Assembly: GCF_009223885.1 (NCBI RefSeq)
Contig: NZ_CP045144.1
Location: forward strand, 3,398,001 to 3,462,000
Direction of reading: 5' to 3'
Source of the DNA: Ancylobacter sp. TS-1
GTDB lineage: Bacteria > Pseudomonadota > Alphaproteobacteria > Rhizobiales > Xanthobacteraceae
DNA length: 64,000 nucleotides
Position numbers and translations under genes: made by a program. Under the pieces are notes generated by a model. It saw nothing but the letters and a program-made list of their open reading frames with translations. It was not told where the DNA came from and made no database searches. Of this stretch, positions 44,186-53,756 are shown in pieces; position 1 is the stretch's first letter, and every line of letters begins with the position of its first letter.

Positions 44186-46230
44186 GCGGGGCGGGAAGGG
44201 GCCCGTCGTCCTCTCGGCCCCTCGGGTCTTGCCTTCGGCAAGCCCAAGGACCGGCTCCGGCGAAGCCGGAGAGCCGGGATCGTCATCCGCTGGGCCTGAC
44301 TTCGGCACGCGATCCCGGATCGGCCGTTTCGGCCGTCCAGAATGACGGCTTCGCCGTTTCCCGCCGCGCCCTTCTTGCGCTGGCGGCCGGGGCCGGATCG
44401 GCGCTCGCTTTGCCGCGCGGCGCCTTCGCGCAGGAGACCGCGCCGGCTGGCGCGCCCGCCGGGGCCGAGCGCCACGGCCTCTCGGTGTTCGGCGACCTGA
44501 AATATCCCACCGACTTCGCCCATTTCGACTATGTCGACCCCGCCGCGCCCAAGGGCGGCACCTTCTCGCAGATCGGGCCGACGGCGGCCTTCAACCAGTC
44601 CTTCCAGACCTTCAATTCGCTCAACGCCTACATCCTCAGGGGCGACGGCGCGCAGGGCATCGACTTGACCTTCGACACGCTGATGACGCGTGCCAATGAC
44701 GAGCCGGACGCCATTTACGGTCTGGTGGCGCAAAGCGTGTCGGTGTCGCCCGACGGCACCGTCTACCGCTTCCGCCTGCGCCCGCAGGCGCGCTTCCACG
44801 ACGGCTCGAAGCTCACCGCGCAGGACGTCGCCTTCTCGCTGAACCTGTTGAAGACCAAGGGGCATCCGATCATCGCGCAGAATCTGCGCGACCTCATCGG
44901 CGCCGAGGCCGAGGGCGACGATATCGCCGTGCTGCGCTTCGCCCCGACGCGGGCGCGCGACGTGCCGCTGTTCGCCGCCTCGCTGCCGATCTTCTCCAAG
45001 GCCTATTACAGCGTGAAGCCTTTCGACGAGAGCACGCTGGAGACGCCGCTCGGCTCGGGTCCCTACAAGGTCGGCCGCCTCGAGCCGGGCCGCTACATCG
45101 AGTACCAGCGTGACACCGGCTACTGGGGCAGCGACCTGCCGGTGAATGTCGGCGTGAACAATTTCGACGTGGTGCGCTACGAATATTTCCGCGACCGCGA
45201 GGTCGGCTTCGAGGCCTTCAAGGCGCGCACCTATTTGTTCCGGCAGGAATTCACCTCGCGCACCTGGGCGACCGGCTACGATTTTCCGGCGCTGCGCGAG
45301 GGGCGGGTGAAGCAGGCCGTGCTGCCCGACCGCACGCCCTCGGGCGCGCAGGGCTGGTTCCTCAACCTGCGGCGCCCGTATTTTTCCGATCCGCGCGTGC
45401 GCGAGGCGCTGTCCTATGCCTTCGATTTCGAGTGGACCAATAAGAACCTGATGTTCGACGCCTACCGGCGCACGACCTCGTTCTTCGAGAATTCCGACCT
45501 CAAGGCCGAGGGCCCGGCCGGCCCGGACGAGGTCGCCCTCATCGAAACGCTGGGCGGCCGCATCACGCCGGAAGAGGCGGCGGTGCTCAAGGCCGCGCCG
45601 TGGTCGCCGCCGGTCTCGGACGGCTCTGGGCAGGACCGCACGCTTCTGCGCAAGGGCACCCAGCTTCTGCGCGAGGCGGGCTGGACGATCCGGGACGGGC
45701 GCCTGGTCGACCCGCAGGGCAAGGGGCTCACCATCGAGTTCCTCGACGATGAGGGCTCGCTGGAGCGCCACACCGCGCCCTTCATCAAGAACCTCAAGCT
45801 GCTCGGCATCGAGGCGCATTTCCGCCTCGTCGATCCGCCGCAATATCAGCGCCGGCTCAACGAGTTCGACTTCGACACCACGGTGCGGCGCTTCTCGGTC
45901 TCGACGGTGCCGGGCGAGTCGCTGCGCAACTATTTCGGCTCCGTCTCGGCGAAGACGCCGGGCTCCAACAACCTGTCCGGCATTTCCGATCCGCTGGTCG
46001 ACCTGCTGATCGAGCAGGCGATCGCCGCGCCGAACCGTGCCGCGCTGCGCACCGCCTGCCGGGTGCTCGACCGCCGGCTGCGGGCGGGGCGTTACTGGGT
46101 GCCGCAATGGTATTCGGCGGAGTTCCGTATCGCCTTCTGGGACGAGTTCGCCTGGCCCACGGCCGAGCGCCCGACCTATGCGCGCGCCATCCCTGAGATC
46201 TGGTCGGCGCGCACCCGCTCGGCGGGGTGA
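44182..46230 (+). CDS. Peptide ABC transporter binding protein 2 (YejA-like) with repeat inserted at its 5' end
   Basis: The mature protein is certain: FAVSRRALLALAAGAGSALA is a Tat-like signal peptide and AERHGLSVFGDLKYPTDFAH begins the SBP_bac_5 domain, 38-40% visually like its neighbour. No ATG, GTG or TTG lies just ahead of the signal peptide; the only in-frame starts are a GTG at 44182 overlapping the previous stop and an ATG at 44047. From 44182 the protein has about 55 extra residues encoded by hairpin-rich repeat sequence (44215-44347). A repeat has thus displaced the original start, or a non-canonical start is used. Confidence 0.8.
   Translation: MSGAGRGPSSSRPLGSCLRQAQGPAPAKPESRDRHPLGLTSARDPGSAVSAVQNDGFAVSRRALLALAAGAGSALALPRGAFAQETAPAGAPAGAERHGLSVFGDLKYPTDFAHFDYVDPAAPKGGTFSQIGPTAAFNQSFQTFNSLNAYILRGDGAQGIDLTFDTLMTRANDEPDAIYGLVAQSVSVSPDGTVYRFRLRPQARFHDGSKLTAQDVAFSLNLLKTKGHPIIAQNLRDLIGAEAEGDDIAVLRFAPTRARDVPLFAASLPIFSKAYYSVKPFDESTLETPLGSGPYKVGRLEPGRYIEYQRDTGYWGSDLPVNVGVNNFDVVRYEYFRDREVGFEAFKARTYLFRQEFTSRTWATGYDFPALREGRVKQAVLPDRTPSGAQGWFLNLRRPYFSDPRVREALSYAFDFEWTNKNLMFDAYRRTTSFFENSDLKAEGPAGPDEVALIETLGGRITPEEAAVLKAAPWSPPVSDGSGQDRTLLRKGTQLLREAGWTIRDGRLVDPQGKGLTIEFLDDEGSLERHTAPFIKNLKLLGIEAHFRLVDPPQYQRRLNEFDFDTTVRRFSVSTVPGESLRNYFGSVSAKTPGSNNLSGISDPLVDLLIEQAIAAPNRAALRTACRVLDRRLRAGRYWVPQWYSAEFRIAFWDEFAWPTAERPTYARAIPEIWSARTRSAG
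44272..44347. repeat. Degenerate GTCATCC element, copy 3, at the 5' end of the second binding-protein gene
   Basis: AGCCGGGATCGTCATCCG on the left, CGATCCCGGATCGGCC and a decayed GTCCAGAATGACGG on the right match the family with mismatches. Directly upstream (44227-44275) are two more hairpins: CTTGCC/GGCAAG and TCCGGC/GCCGGA. Confidence 0.65.
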
Positions 46231-46240
46231 GCCCTCAAGG

Positions 46241-46278
46241 CGTCATCCCGGCTCTCGCTGCGCTTGGCCGGGATGACG
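46241..46278. repeat. GTCATCCCGG palindromic element, copy 4 (short form)
   Basis: CGTCATCCCGGCT and GGCCGGGATGACG flank a short CTCGCTGCGCT interior that is shared with copy 2. It lies in the gap between the second binding-protein gene and yejB, inside the transport operon. Confidence 0.8.
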
Positions 46279-46382
46279 AGCCTCACGCGAATGCCTGCAT
46301 GAACGGACGTTAAGTTGACGCGGGTGCGCCCGACCGCCACCTTGAGCGCCATGGCCGACGAGGCCGGAGGAAGCCTGATCGC

Positions 46383-47489
46383 ATGCTCGCCTATATCGTC
46401 CGACGCCTCGCGCTGATGGTGCCGACCGTCATCGGCATCATGCTGGTCTCCTTCGCGGTGGTTCAGTTCGCTCCCGGCGGTCCCGTCGAGCGGGTGATCG
46501 CGGAACTGACCGGGCAGGGCACTTCCGCCACCGCCCGCATTTCCGGCGGCGGCGGCGACTTCGGCGGCATGCCGCAGAGCGGCCCGGCCGGTGATCCGGT
46601 CTCCTCGAAATATCGCGGCGCGCAGGGGCTGGACCCGGCCTTCATCCAGCAGCTCGAGAAGCAGTTCGGCTTCGACCGGCCGGCCCATGAGCGGTTCCTG
46701 AAGATGATGTGGGACTATGCCCGCTTCGACTTCGGCCGTTCCTATTTCCGCGACATCTCGGTCATCGACCTCATCGCGGAGAAGATGCCGGTCTCCATAT
46801 CGCTCGGCCTGTGGATGACGCTGATCACCTACACCATCTCGATTCCGCTCGGCATCGCCAAGGCGGTGCGCGACGGCTCGCGCTTCGACATGTGGACCTC
46901 GGCGATCATCATCGTCGGCTATGCGATACCGAGCTTCCTGTTCGCCGTGCTGCTCATCGTCCTGTTCGCCGGCGGCTCGTTCTTCTCGTGGTTCCCGCTG
47001 CGCGGGCTGACCTCGGACAATTGGGACCAGCTCTCGCTCGGCGCCAAGATCCTCGACTATTTCTGGCACCTTGCCCTGCCCATCACCGCCATGGTGCTCG
47101 GCGCCTTCGCGACCATGGCGCTGCTGACCAAGAATTCCTTCCTCGACGAGATCCGCAAGCAATATGTCGTCACGGCGCGGATGAAGGGGCTGTCGGAGCG
47201 GGCGGTGCTCTACCGCCACGTCTTCCGCAACGCCATGCTGATCATCATCGCCGGTTTTCCGGGAGCGTTCGTGGCCGCCTTCTTCTCCGGCTCGCTGCTG
47301 ATCGAGACCATCTTCTCGCTCGACGGGCTCGGCCTGCTCGGCTTCGAGAGCGTGCTCAACCGCGACTATCCGGTGGTGTTCGCCAATCTCTACATCTTCT
47401 CGCTGGTCGGGCTGGTGGTGAACCTCATTTCCGACCTCACCTACACCTGGGTCGATCCGCGCATCGACTTCGACACGCGGGACGTCTGA
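46383..47489 (+). CDS. yejB: Peptide ABC transporter permease (YejB/OppB type)
   Basis: 368 residues, GGAGGAAG upstream. The start YIVRRLALMVPTVIGIMLVS is the family's first membrane helix; a periplasmic loop of over 100 residues with a Gly-rich part follows, then five more helices. The cytoplasmic coupling motif (EAA loop) is around TARMKGLSERAVLYRHVFRN. The length agrees with YejB. It pairs with the YejE-type permease starting three bases after its stop. Confidence 0.92.
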   Translation: MLAYIVRRLALMVPTVIGIMLVSFAVVQFAPGGPVERVIAELTGQGTSATARISGGGGDFGGMPQSGPAGDPVSSKYRGAQGLDPAFIQQLEKQFGFDRPAHERFLKMMWDYARFDFGRSYFRDISVIDLIAEKMPVSISLGLWMTLITYTISIPLGIAKAVRDGSRFDMWTSAIIIVGYAIPSFLFAVLLIVLFAGGSFFSWFPLRGLTSDNWDQLSLGAKILDYFWHLALPITAMVLGAFATMALLTKNSFLDEIRKQYVVTARMKGLSERAVLYRHVFRNAMLIIIAGFPGAFVAAFFSGSLLIETIFSLDGLGLLGFESVLNRDYPVVFANLYIFSLVGLVVNLISDLTYTWVDPRIDFDTRDV

Positions 47490-47491
47490 CG

Positions 47492-48667
47492 ATGGACGCC
47501 GCCACGACCGCCCTGCCGCCGACCACGCCCGCCGGAACGCCTACCGCCGCGCCGGCGCCGCGCCGCCCCCGGCTGTCGCCGCTCAACCAGCGCCGCTGGG
47601 CGAACTTCAAGCGCAACCGGCGCGGCTGGTGGAGCTTCTGGATCTTCTCGGTGCTCTTCATTCTGAGCCTGGGCGCGGAGTTCATCGCCAACGACAAGCC
47701 GTTCCTGGTCGAATATGACGGCGGCTATTATTTCCCCGGCCTCATCGCCTATCCCGAGACCACCTTCGGCGGCGATTTCGAGACCGAGGCGGACTATCGC
47801 GATCCCTATCTCCAGAAACTGATCGCCGAGAAGGGCGGCTGGATGGTCTGGCCGCCGATCCGCTATTCCTACTCGACGCACAATCTCGACCTTCCCACCC
47901 CGGCGCCTTCGCCGCCGACCTGGATGCTGACCGAGGCGCAATGCGCGCCGGTGGTGGAGCGGCTCGGCCGCACCGGCGGCTGCGGCGCGCTGGAATGGAA
48001 CTGGCTCGGCACCGACGACCAGGGCCGCGATGTGCTGGCCCGGCTGATTTACGGATTCCGGCTCTCGGTGCTGTTCGGCCTCGTGCTGACCATCATCTCC
48101 TCGGTGATCGGCGTCGCGGCCGGCGCGGTGCAGGGCTATTTCGGCGGCTGGACCGACCTCATCTTCCAGCGCGTCATCGAGATATGGACCTCGATTCCCG
48201 CGCTCTACCTGCTGCTGATCATCTCCTCGATCCTCGCGCCCGGCTTCTGGGTGCTGCTCGGCATCCTGCTCCTGTTCTCCTGGGTGTCGCTGGTCGGGCT
48301 GGTGCGCGCCGAGTTCCTGCGCGCGCGCAATTTCGAATATGTGCAGGCGGCCCGCGCGCTCGGCGTGTCCAATCCCGTCATCATGTGGCGGCACATGCTG
48401 CCGAACGCGATGGTGGCGACGCTGACCATGCTGCCCTTCATCGTCTCCTCCTCGGTGATGACGCTGACCGCGCTGGACTTCCTCGGCTTCGGCCTGCCGC
48501 CCGGCTCGCCCTCGCTCGGCGAATTGCTGGCGCAGGGAAAATCCAACGTGCAGGCGCCCTGGCTCGGCCTCACCGGCTTCTTCACCGTGGCGATCATGCT
48601 GAGCCTGCTGATCTTCACCGGCGAGGCCGTGCGCGACGCCTTCGACCCGCGGAAGACCTTCCAGTGA
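47492..48667 (+). CDS. yejE: Peptide ABC transporter permease (YejE/OppC type)
   Basis: 391 residues from the ATG at 47492. The N-terminus is Ala/Pro-rich and cytoplasmic (about 45 residues), then helix FWIFSVLFILSLGAEF and a long periplasmic region containing GTDDQGRDVLARLIYGFR, the OppC hallmark. The EAA loop is VQAARALGVSNPVIMWRHML. It forms the translocation pore with YejB. Its stop overlaps the GTG start of the ATPase gene, indicating coupled translation. Confidence 0.92.
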   Translation: MDAATTALPPTTPAGTPTAAPAPRRPRLSPLNQRRWANFKRNRRGWWSFWIFSVLFILSLGAEFIANDKPFLVEYDGGYYFPGLIAYPETTFGGDFETEADYRDPYLQKLIAEKGGWMVWPPIRYSYSTHNLDLPTPAPSPPTWMLTEAQCAPVVERLGRTGGCGALEWNWLGTDDQGRDVLARLIYGFRLSVLFGLVLTIISSVIGVAAGAVQGYFGGWTDLIFQRVIEIWTSIPALYLLLIISSILAPGFWVLLGILLLFSWVSLVGLVRAEFLRARNFEYVQAARALGVSNPVIMWRHMLPNAMVATLTMLPFIVSSSVMTLTALDFLGFGLPPGSPSLGELLAQGKSNVQAPWLGLTGFFTVAIMLSLLIFTGEAVRDAFDPRKTFQ

Positions 48668-50295
48668 GCGAGACCCCGTTGACCGACATCCCCCTCCTCT
48701 CCGTCCAGGACCTCTCCGTCGCCTTCACCCAGGGCGGGCGGACGACGTTGGCGGTCGACCAGGTGTCGTTCGACGTGAAGCGCGGCGAGACCGTCGCGCT
48801 GGTGGGCGAAAGCGGGTCGGGCAAGTCCGTCACCGCGCTCTCGGTGCTGAAGCTGCTGCAATACCCGGCGGCCAGCCACCCGTCCGGCCGCATCGTCTTC
48901 GATGGCGAGGACCTGCTCGCGATGCAGGAGCACGAGATCCGCCGGGTGCGCGGCAACGACATCACCATGGTGTTCCAGGAACCGATGACCTCGCTCAATC
49001 CGCTGCACACCGTCGAGCAGCAGATCGCCGAGATCCTGTTCCTGCACCGGGGCATGCGCGGGCCGGCGGCGCGGGCGCGGGTGATCGAGCTGCTCGACGA
49101 GGTCGGCATCCCCGATCCGGCAACCCGCCTGGGCTCCTACCCGCACCAGCTTTCCGGCGGCCAGCGCCAGCGCGTGATGATCGCCATGGCGCTCGCCAAC
49201 GAGCCGCAGCTGCTCATCGCCGACGAGCCGACCACCGCGCTCGACGTCACCGTGCAGGCGCAGATCCTCACCCTGCTGAAGGATCTTCAGCGCCGGCTCG
49301 GCATGGCGATGCTGTTCATCACCCATGATCTCGGCATCGTACGCCGCATCGCCGACCGGGTCTGCGTGATGAACCACGGCAAGATCGTCGAGGCGGGGCC
49401 GGTGGCGGACATCTTCGCCCGGCCGGAGCATCCCTATACAAAGGCCCTCATCGCCGCCCAGCCGCGCGGCAATCCCGCCCCGCCGCACCCGGAAGCCCCC
49501 GTGGTGCTGGAGGCGAAGAACCTGAAGGTCTGGTTCCCGATCAAGGCCGGCGTGCTGCGCAAGACGGTCGGCCACATCAAGGCGGTGGACGGCATCTCGG
49601 TGGAGATACGGCGCGGCGAAACGCTCGGCGTCGTCGGCGAGAGCGGTTCGGGCAAGACCACGCTGGGCCTCGCTTTGCTGCGGCTCATCTCCAGCGACGG
49701 GCCGATCGTCTTCATGGGCCGGCAGATCGACGTGCTCAACTTCAAGCAGATGCGCGGCCAGCGGCGCGAGATGCAGGTGGTGTTCCAGGACCCGTTCGGC
49801 TCGCTCTCCCCGCGCATGTCGGTCGCCGACATCATCGGCGAGGGGCTGCGCGTCCACCAGCCGGGGCTGAGCGAGGACGAGCGCGAGGCGCGGGTGATCG
49901 CCGCGCTCACCGATGTCGGGCTCGATCCCGAGGCGCGCCACCGCTACCCCCACGAATTCTCCGGCGGCCAGCGCCAGCGGGTCGCCATCGCCCGCGCCAT
50001 CGTGCTGGAGCCGTCCTTCGTGGTGCTGGACGAGCCGACCAGCGCGCTCGACATGATCGTGCAGGCGCAGATCGTCGACCTGCTGCGCGACCTGCAGAAC
50101 AAGCGCGGCCTGACCTATCTGTTCATCAGCCACGATCTGCGCGTCGTCGCCGCTCTGGCCTCGCAGGTGATGGTGATGAAGGGTGGCGTGGTGGTGGAGG
50201 AGGGCCCGGCGGCCGACCTCTTCGCCGCGCCGAAGTCCGAATACACACGCGCGCTGTTCGCCGCCGCCTTCAACATCGAGGCCGCCGCCTCATGA
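48664..50295 (+). CDS. yejF: Peptide ABC transporter ATPase, double nucleotide-binding protein (YejF)
   Basis: 543 residues from a GTG at 48664. Two full ABC domains: Walker A GESGSGKS and GESGSGKT, signatures [15 protein letters not shown] and [15 protein letters not shown], Walker [13 protein letters not shown] and [12 protein letters not shown]. The fusion of both Opp-type ATPases in one chain is the YejF arrangement. It completes a YejABEF-type system with two binding proteins, likely for peptide uptake and, by analogy, uptake of peptide antibiotics. Confidence 0.93.
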   Translation: MSETPLTDIPLLSVQDLSVAFTQGGRTTLAVDQVSFDVKRGETVALVGESGSGKSVTALSVLKLLQYPAASHPSGRIVFDGEDLLAMQEHEIRRVRGNDITMVFQEPMTSLNPLHTVEQQIAEILFLHRGMRGPAARARVIELLDEVGIPDPATRLGSYPHQLSGGQRQRVMIAMALANEPQLLIADEPTTALDVTVQAQILTLLKDLQRRLGMAMLFITHDLGIVRRIADRVCVMNHGKIVEAGPVADIFARPEHPYTKALIAAQPRGNPAPPHPEAPVVLEAKNLKVWFPIKAGVLRKTVGHIKAVDGISVEIRRGETLGVVGESGSGKTTLGLALLRLISSDGPIVFMGRQIDVLNFKQMRGQRREMQVVFQDPFGSLSPRMSVADIIGEGLRVHQPGLSEDEREARVIAALTDVGLDPEARHRYPHEFSGGQRQRVAIARAIVLEPSFVVLDEPTSALDMIVQAQIVDLLRDLQNKRGLTYLFISHDLRVVAALASQVMVMKGGVVVEEGPAADLFAAPKSEYTRALFAAAFNIEAAAS

Positions 50296-50939
50296 GCGGG
50301 CGTGCCCGGGAAGGGGAACTGGCCGACCGCACGATTTCCGTCGAGACCAGCGCGCCGGAATCGGTCGGCGCGGGGTTCCGGCCCTATCATCGCATCCGCG
50401 CCACCTTCGCCGGGGCCGGCGGCGCCCCGCTGGTGCAGCAGCGCGACATATTGCGGGTCGGGCCGGTGGTCGGCGTGCTGGCCTATGATCCGGCGGCCGC
50501 CTGCTTCGTGCTGATCCGCCAGTTCCGTCTCGGCGCGGAACTGGCCAACGGCGCGGGCGAACTGGTCGAGATCGCCGCCGGACTCATCGAGCCGGGTGAG
50601 GACCCGAAGCTCGCCGCTCTCCGCGAATGCCGCGAGGAGATCGGCGTCGCCCCGCGCGCGCTTCTGCCCATGGTGCGCTTCCTGCCCTCGCCGGGCGTCA
50701 CCGACGAGTACGCCACGCTCTATCTCGGCCTCGTGGAGTCGCGCGACGTGCCGGCCGAGGCCGGCGAGCCGGGCGAGACCGAGCACACGCTGCCTTTCCT
50801 GGTGCCGGTCGACGAGGCGATGGCGAGCCTGACCGCGCCGTTTCCGGCCCCCTTCGCCAATGGCTTCGTGCTGATCGCGCTGCAATGGTTCGCGCTCAAC
50901 CGGGCGCGGGTCGACGCTTTCGTCGCCGAAAAGGGCTAG
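50292..50939 (+). CDS. NUDIX hydrolase (ADP-ribose pyrophosphatase-like)
   Basis: 215 residues; the ATG overlaps the yejF stop (ATGA). The Nudix box G-x5-E-x7-REUxEExGU is perfect (GLIEPGEDPK through RECREEIGV). The upstream RQFRLGAE and the later FLPSPGVTDEYATLYLG are typical of the NudF/ADP-ribose pyrophosphatase group, which cleaves nucleoside diphosphate sugars. The coupling to a transport operon is positional only. Its stop overlaps the stop of the convergent NlpC/P60 gene by four bases. Confidence 0.88.
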   Translation: MSGRAREGELADRTISVETSAPESVGAGFRPYHRIRATFAGAGGAPLVQQRDILRVGPVVGVLAYDPAAACFVLIRQFRLGAELANGAGELVEIAAGLIEPGEDPKLAALRECREEIGVAPRALLPMVRFLPSPGVTDEYATLYLGLVESRDVPAEAGEPGETEHTLPFLVPVDEAMASLTAPFPAPFANGFVLIALQWFALNRARVDAFVAEKG

Positions 50940-51799
50940 AGCCTTCTGACGCTGCGCAGCGGGGTGCCGCCGGCCTGGATGCGGGCGAGCGCCGCCGCGA
51001 GGGGCTCGCGTACCACCGACATGAAGAAGGCGGTGGCGTGCAGCAGGGTCTCGCCATCCTCGACGATGCCGACATGGCCCGGCCAGAACAGCAGGTCGCC
51101 GCGCCGGAGTTCACCGAGCGCGCCGGAAAAGGCGACCGGCGCGCCGACGGCCTTCTCCTGCATATCGGTGTCGCGTGGGGCTTCAATCCCGGCGGCGGCG
51201 AGCGATACCTGCACCAGTCCCGAGCAGTCGAGCCCGAGGCTGGAGCGCCCGCCCCAGAGATAGGCGGCGCCGAGATATTGGGCGGCGACGGCGACGAAAT
51301 CCGTCTCATGCGTGCCGAGCGAGGCGAGATGGTCGGCGAAGACGAATCCGCCGCCTGCCGTCACCGCGAAACGCTCCCGCGTGCCGGTTATGGCAACGCG
51401 GCTTCCAAGCGACAGCAACTCGGTCGGCGGCAGCTTGATGGAAGGGCCGGGAAACACCGGCGTGCGCAGCGCGCGCACGCTGTGGGTGGCCCGCGCGCCG
51501 GGGGCGGACAGCGCCTCGGAGGGCAGCCAGCCGACATAGAGGTCGCCGTCGAGCTGGCCCCAGGCCCAGCCCTCCATCGTCGTCTCGTAGACGGTGACGG
51601 TCTCGCCGAAGAGCGCCTCCGTCACAAGCGGCGCCAGCGGGTCCGGCTCCTTGCGCACCGGCACGCCGGGCCGGGTGACGGCGAACCGTTCGCCGGCGAC
51701 GAAGCGGGCCGCCTCGACCATGCCCTTCAGGTGCAGGGCGGCGAGGTCCGGGCGGGCGGCGGTGAGGCGGGGATCGAGGCCTTCGGGCAGATGCGTCAT
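50936..51799 (-). CDS. NlpC/P60 family cell-wall peptidase with SH3 domains
   Basis: 287 residues. The N-terminal ~150 residues contain SH3-like modules (VPVRKEPDPLAPLVTEALFG; WAWGQLDGDLYVGWL). The C-terminal NlpC/P60 domain has the catalytic Cys in LDCSGLVQ, His in WPGHVGIV and a third polar residue in LLHATAF. Such enzymes cut the D-Glu-diamino acid bond of peptidoglycan stem peptides or recycle muropeptides. No signal peptide is evident, so it may act in the cytosol, as Rhizobiales homologues next to the M17 peptidase do. Confidence 0.88.
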   Translation of the reverse strand: MTHLPEGLDPRLTAARPDLAALHLKGMVEAARFVAGERFAVTRPGVPVRKEPDPLAPLVTEALFGETVTVYETTMEGWAWGQLDGDLYVGWLPSEALSAPGARATHSVRALRTPVFPGPSIKLPPTELLSLGSRVAITGTRERFAVTAGGGFVFADHLASLGTHETDFVAVAAQYLGAAYLWGGRSSLGLDCSGLVQVSLAAAGIEAPRDTDMQEKAVGAPVAFSGALGELRRGDLLFWPGHVGIVEDGETLLHATAFFMSVVREPLAAALARIQAGGTPLRSVRRL

Positions 51800-51825
51800 G
51801 GCGCAGGCTTTATGCTGGCGGGAGG

Positions 51826-52176
51826 TCAGCGCGGGAGCGAACGGGCGGTGGCGACCACGAGGTCGCCGAGCCGCTCCACATGGAGCGCGCCTTCCACCGT
51901 ACGCTGGATGATGACGTTTCGTCGATCCGCCTCGTCGCGCCGGCGCGAGAGCAGGCCGAGCTGGCCCATCGTGTCGAGGGCGCGGGTGATCACCGGCTTG
52001 GTGACGCCGAGCCGGGCGGCGAGGCCGCGCACCGTGTGCGGCGGCGCCTCCAGATAGACGCTGAGCAGGATGGCGAGCTGGCGCGGGCTGAGGTCGGGCG
52101 CATCGTCCCGCACCTGCGCGAGCGAAAGCTCGTGCAGAAGGCGCAACGCCTGCGATGGTCGCAACTCGACCGCCAT
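51826..52176 (-). CDS. MarR-family regulator
   Basis: 116 residues, short for MarR (usual 140-150). The winged helix is clear: LSPRQLAILLSVYLEAPPHT, VRGLAARLGVTKPVITRALD and the wing RRRDEADRRNVII. The dimerisation helices at both ends are short. It lies between the M17 peptidase and the NlpC/P60 gene, 26 bases upstream of the latter, so it may regulate or be co-transcribed with it. Its ligand is unknown. Confidence 0.8.
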   Translation of the reverse strand: MAVELRPSQALRLLHELSLAQVRDDAPDLSPRQLAILLSVYLEAPPHTVRGLAARLGVTKPVITRALDTMGQLGLLSRRRDEADRRNVIIQRTVEGALHVERLGDLVVATARSLPR

Positions 52177-52348
52177 GTGGCCCGTCCCCGGCCTGTAACC
52201 GCGCCGTAATCGTTACGGCTACGGATTGTTCCCGGGACTATGACGGTTGCGCGCCGAAGAAATCCTTAACGGGCGGGCGAGATGACGCAGCGTCTGCGGG
52301 CGCACGCCATGGGCGCGAGGAAGCTGCGGATGGTCGCGTGGTCCGGCG

Positions 52349-53734
52349 TCAGCCGAAGCGTTCGGCGATCAGCGCATCGAGCGCGCGGATGGTCTGGGCT
52401 TCGCCTCCTTCCGGCCGCCCGGGCCGGGAGGAGGGGTTCCAGGCGTAGATGTCGAGATGCAGCCACGCGCCGGCGCGCTCGACGAAGCGCTGGAGGAACA
52501 GCGCGGCGGTGATGGAGCCGGCGAAGCCCCCGGCCGGCGCGTTGTTGAGGTCGGCGATCTTGCTGTCGAGCATCGAGGCGTAGGGCTGCCAGAGCGGCAG
52601 CCGCCAGGAGGGGTCCGCCTCGGTGGCGCCAAAGCGGGCGAGGTCGGCGGCCAGCGCTTCGTCCTCCGTATAGGCGGGGGCAAGCTGCGGGCCGAGCGCC
52701 ACACGCGCCGCTCCCGTCAGCGTGGCGAAGTCGATCAGCAGTTCGGGCGCCTCCTCGTCGGCGAGGCTGAGCGCGTCGGCGAGGATCAGCCGGCCCTCGG
52801 CGTCGGTATTGCCGATCTCGACGGAAAGGCCCTTGCGGGAGGGGAACACGTCGCCGGGGCGGAATGCCGAGCCGTCGATGGCGTTCTCCACCGCCGCGAT
52901 GATGAGGCGCAGCCGCACCGGCAGCGCGCGGCCCATGATCATCTGCGCGAGGCCGAGCGCGTTGGCCGCGCCGCCCATGTCCTTCTTCATCAAGAGCATG
53001 CCGCTCGACGGCTTGATGTCGAGCCCGCCGGTATCGAAGGCGACGCCCTTGCCGACCAGCGTCACCTTGGGCGCGCCCGGCTCGCCCCAGCTCAGGTCGA
53101 TGAGGCGCGGGGCGCGCGGCGAGGCGCGCCCGACGGCGTGGATCAGCGGGAAATTGGCGGCGAGCAGGTCCTCGCCGGTGGTCACGCGGATCTCGGCACC
53201 GTAGCGGGCGGCAAGCGCGCGCGCCGCCGCCTCGATCTCGGCCGGGCCGAGGTCGTTGGCCGGGGTGTTGATCAGGTCGCGGGTCAGCGTCACCGCCTCG
53301 GCGGTGCGGCGAAGATAGGCCTCGTCCACGCCTTCCGGCACCACGAGGCGGATATCGGGGCCGGTCCGCTTGCCGTAGCGGGTGAAGCGGTAGCCGCCGA
53401 GCAGGAAGCCGAGCGCGGCGAGGCGCGGATCGGCGGGCGGGTGGGCGATGGCATAGTCGCCGGCCGGCAGGGAGGTGGCCAGCTTGCCGAAGGCGAGCGG
53501 GTCGCGCAGCGCCGCGACACCGAACAGCACACCGGCGATGGAACCGTCGGCGGCAGGCAGCACGAGCAGCGCGCCGGGCTCGGCCTTGAAGCCGCTCGCC
53601 TCGGCGAAGGCGAGCGCGGAAGCGGGCAGCCCGCTATCCGCCCCGCCGGCGACCTCGCGCCAGTTCTGCGGGTTCACGCACCAGATCGGGCGGGGATTGG
53701 CGGCCTCTTCGGCCCGGATCAGCTCGGCGCCCAT
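52349..53734 (-). CDS. Leucyl aminopeptidase family (M17) peptidase
   Basis: 461 residues from the ATG at 53734 (GGGAGAGG upstream). All active-site groups of family M17 are visible: VGKGVAFDTGGLDIKPSSG (Lys, Asp, catalytic Lys), KKDMGGAA (Asp) and NTDAEGRLILADAL (Asp, Glu, Arg). It would remove N-terminal residues from peptides with two metal ions. The N-terminal domain is divergent from E. coli PepA. It is last in the unit fabI2 - exported protein - phosphatase - peptidase. Confidence 0.92.
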   Translation of the reverse strand: MGAELIRAEEAANPRPIWCVNPQNWREVAGGADSGLPASALAFAEASGFKAEPGALLVLPAADGSIAGVLFGVAALRDPLAFGKLATSLPAGDYAIAHPPADPRLAALGFLLGGYRFTRYGKRTGPDIRLVVPEGVDEAYLRRTAEAVTLTRDLINTPANDLGPAEIEAAARALAARYGAEIRVTTGEDLLAANFPLIHAVGRASPRAPRLIDLSWGEPGAPKVTLVGKGVAFDTGGLDIKPSSGMLLMKKDMGGAANALGLAQMIMGRALPVRLRLIIAAVENAIDGSAFRPGDVFPSRKGLSVEIGNTDAEGRLILADALSLADEEAPELLIDFATLTGAARVALGPQLAPAYTEDEALAADLARFGATEADPSWRLPLWQPYASMLDSKIADLNNAPAGGFAGSITAALFLQRFVERAGAWLHLDIYAWNPSSRPGRPEGGEAQTIRALDALIAERFG

Positions 53735-53756
53735 GGCGACCTCTCCCGAAACGCCG

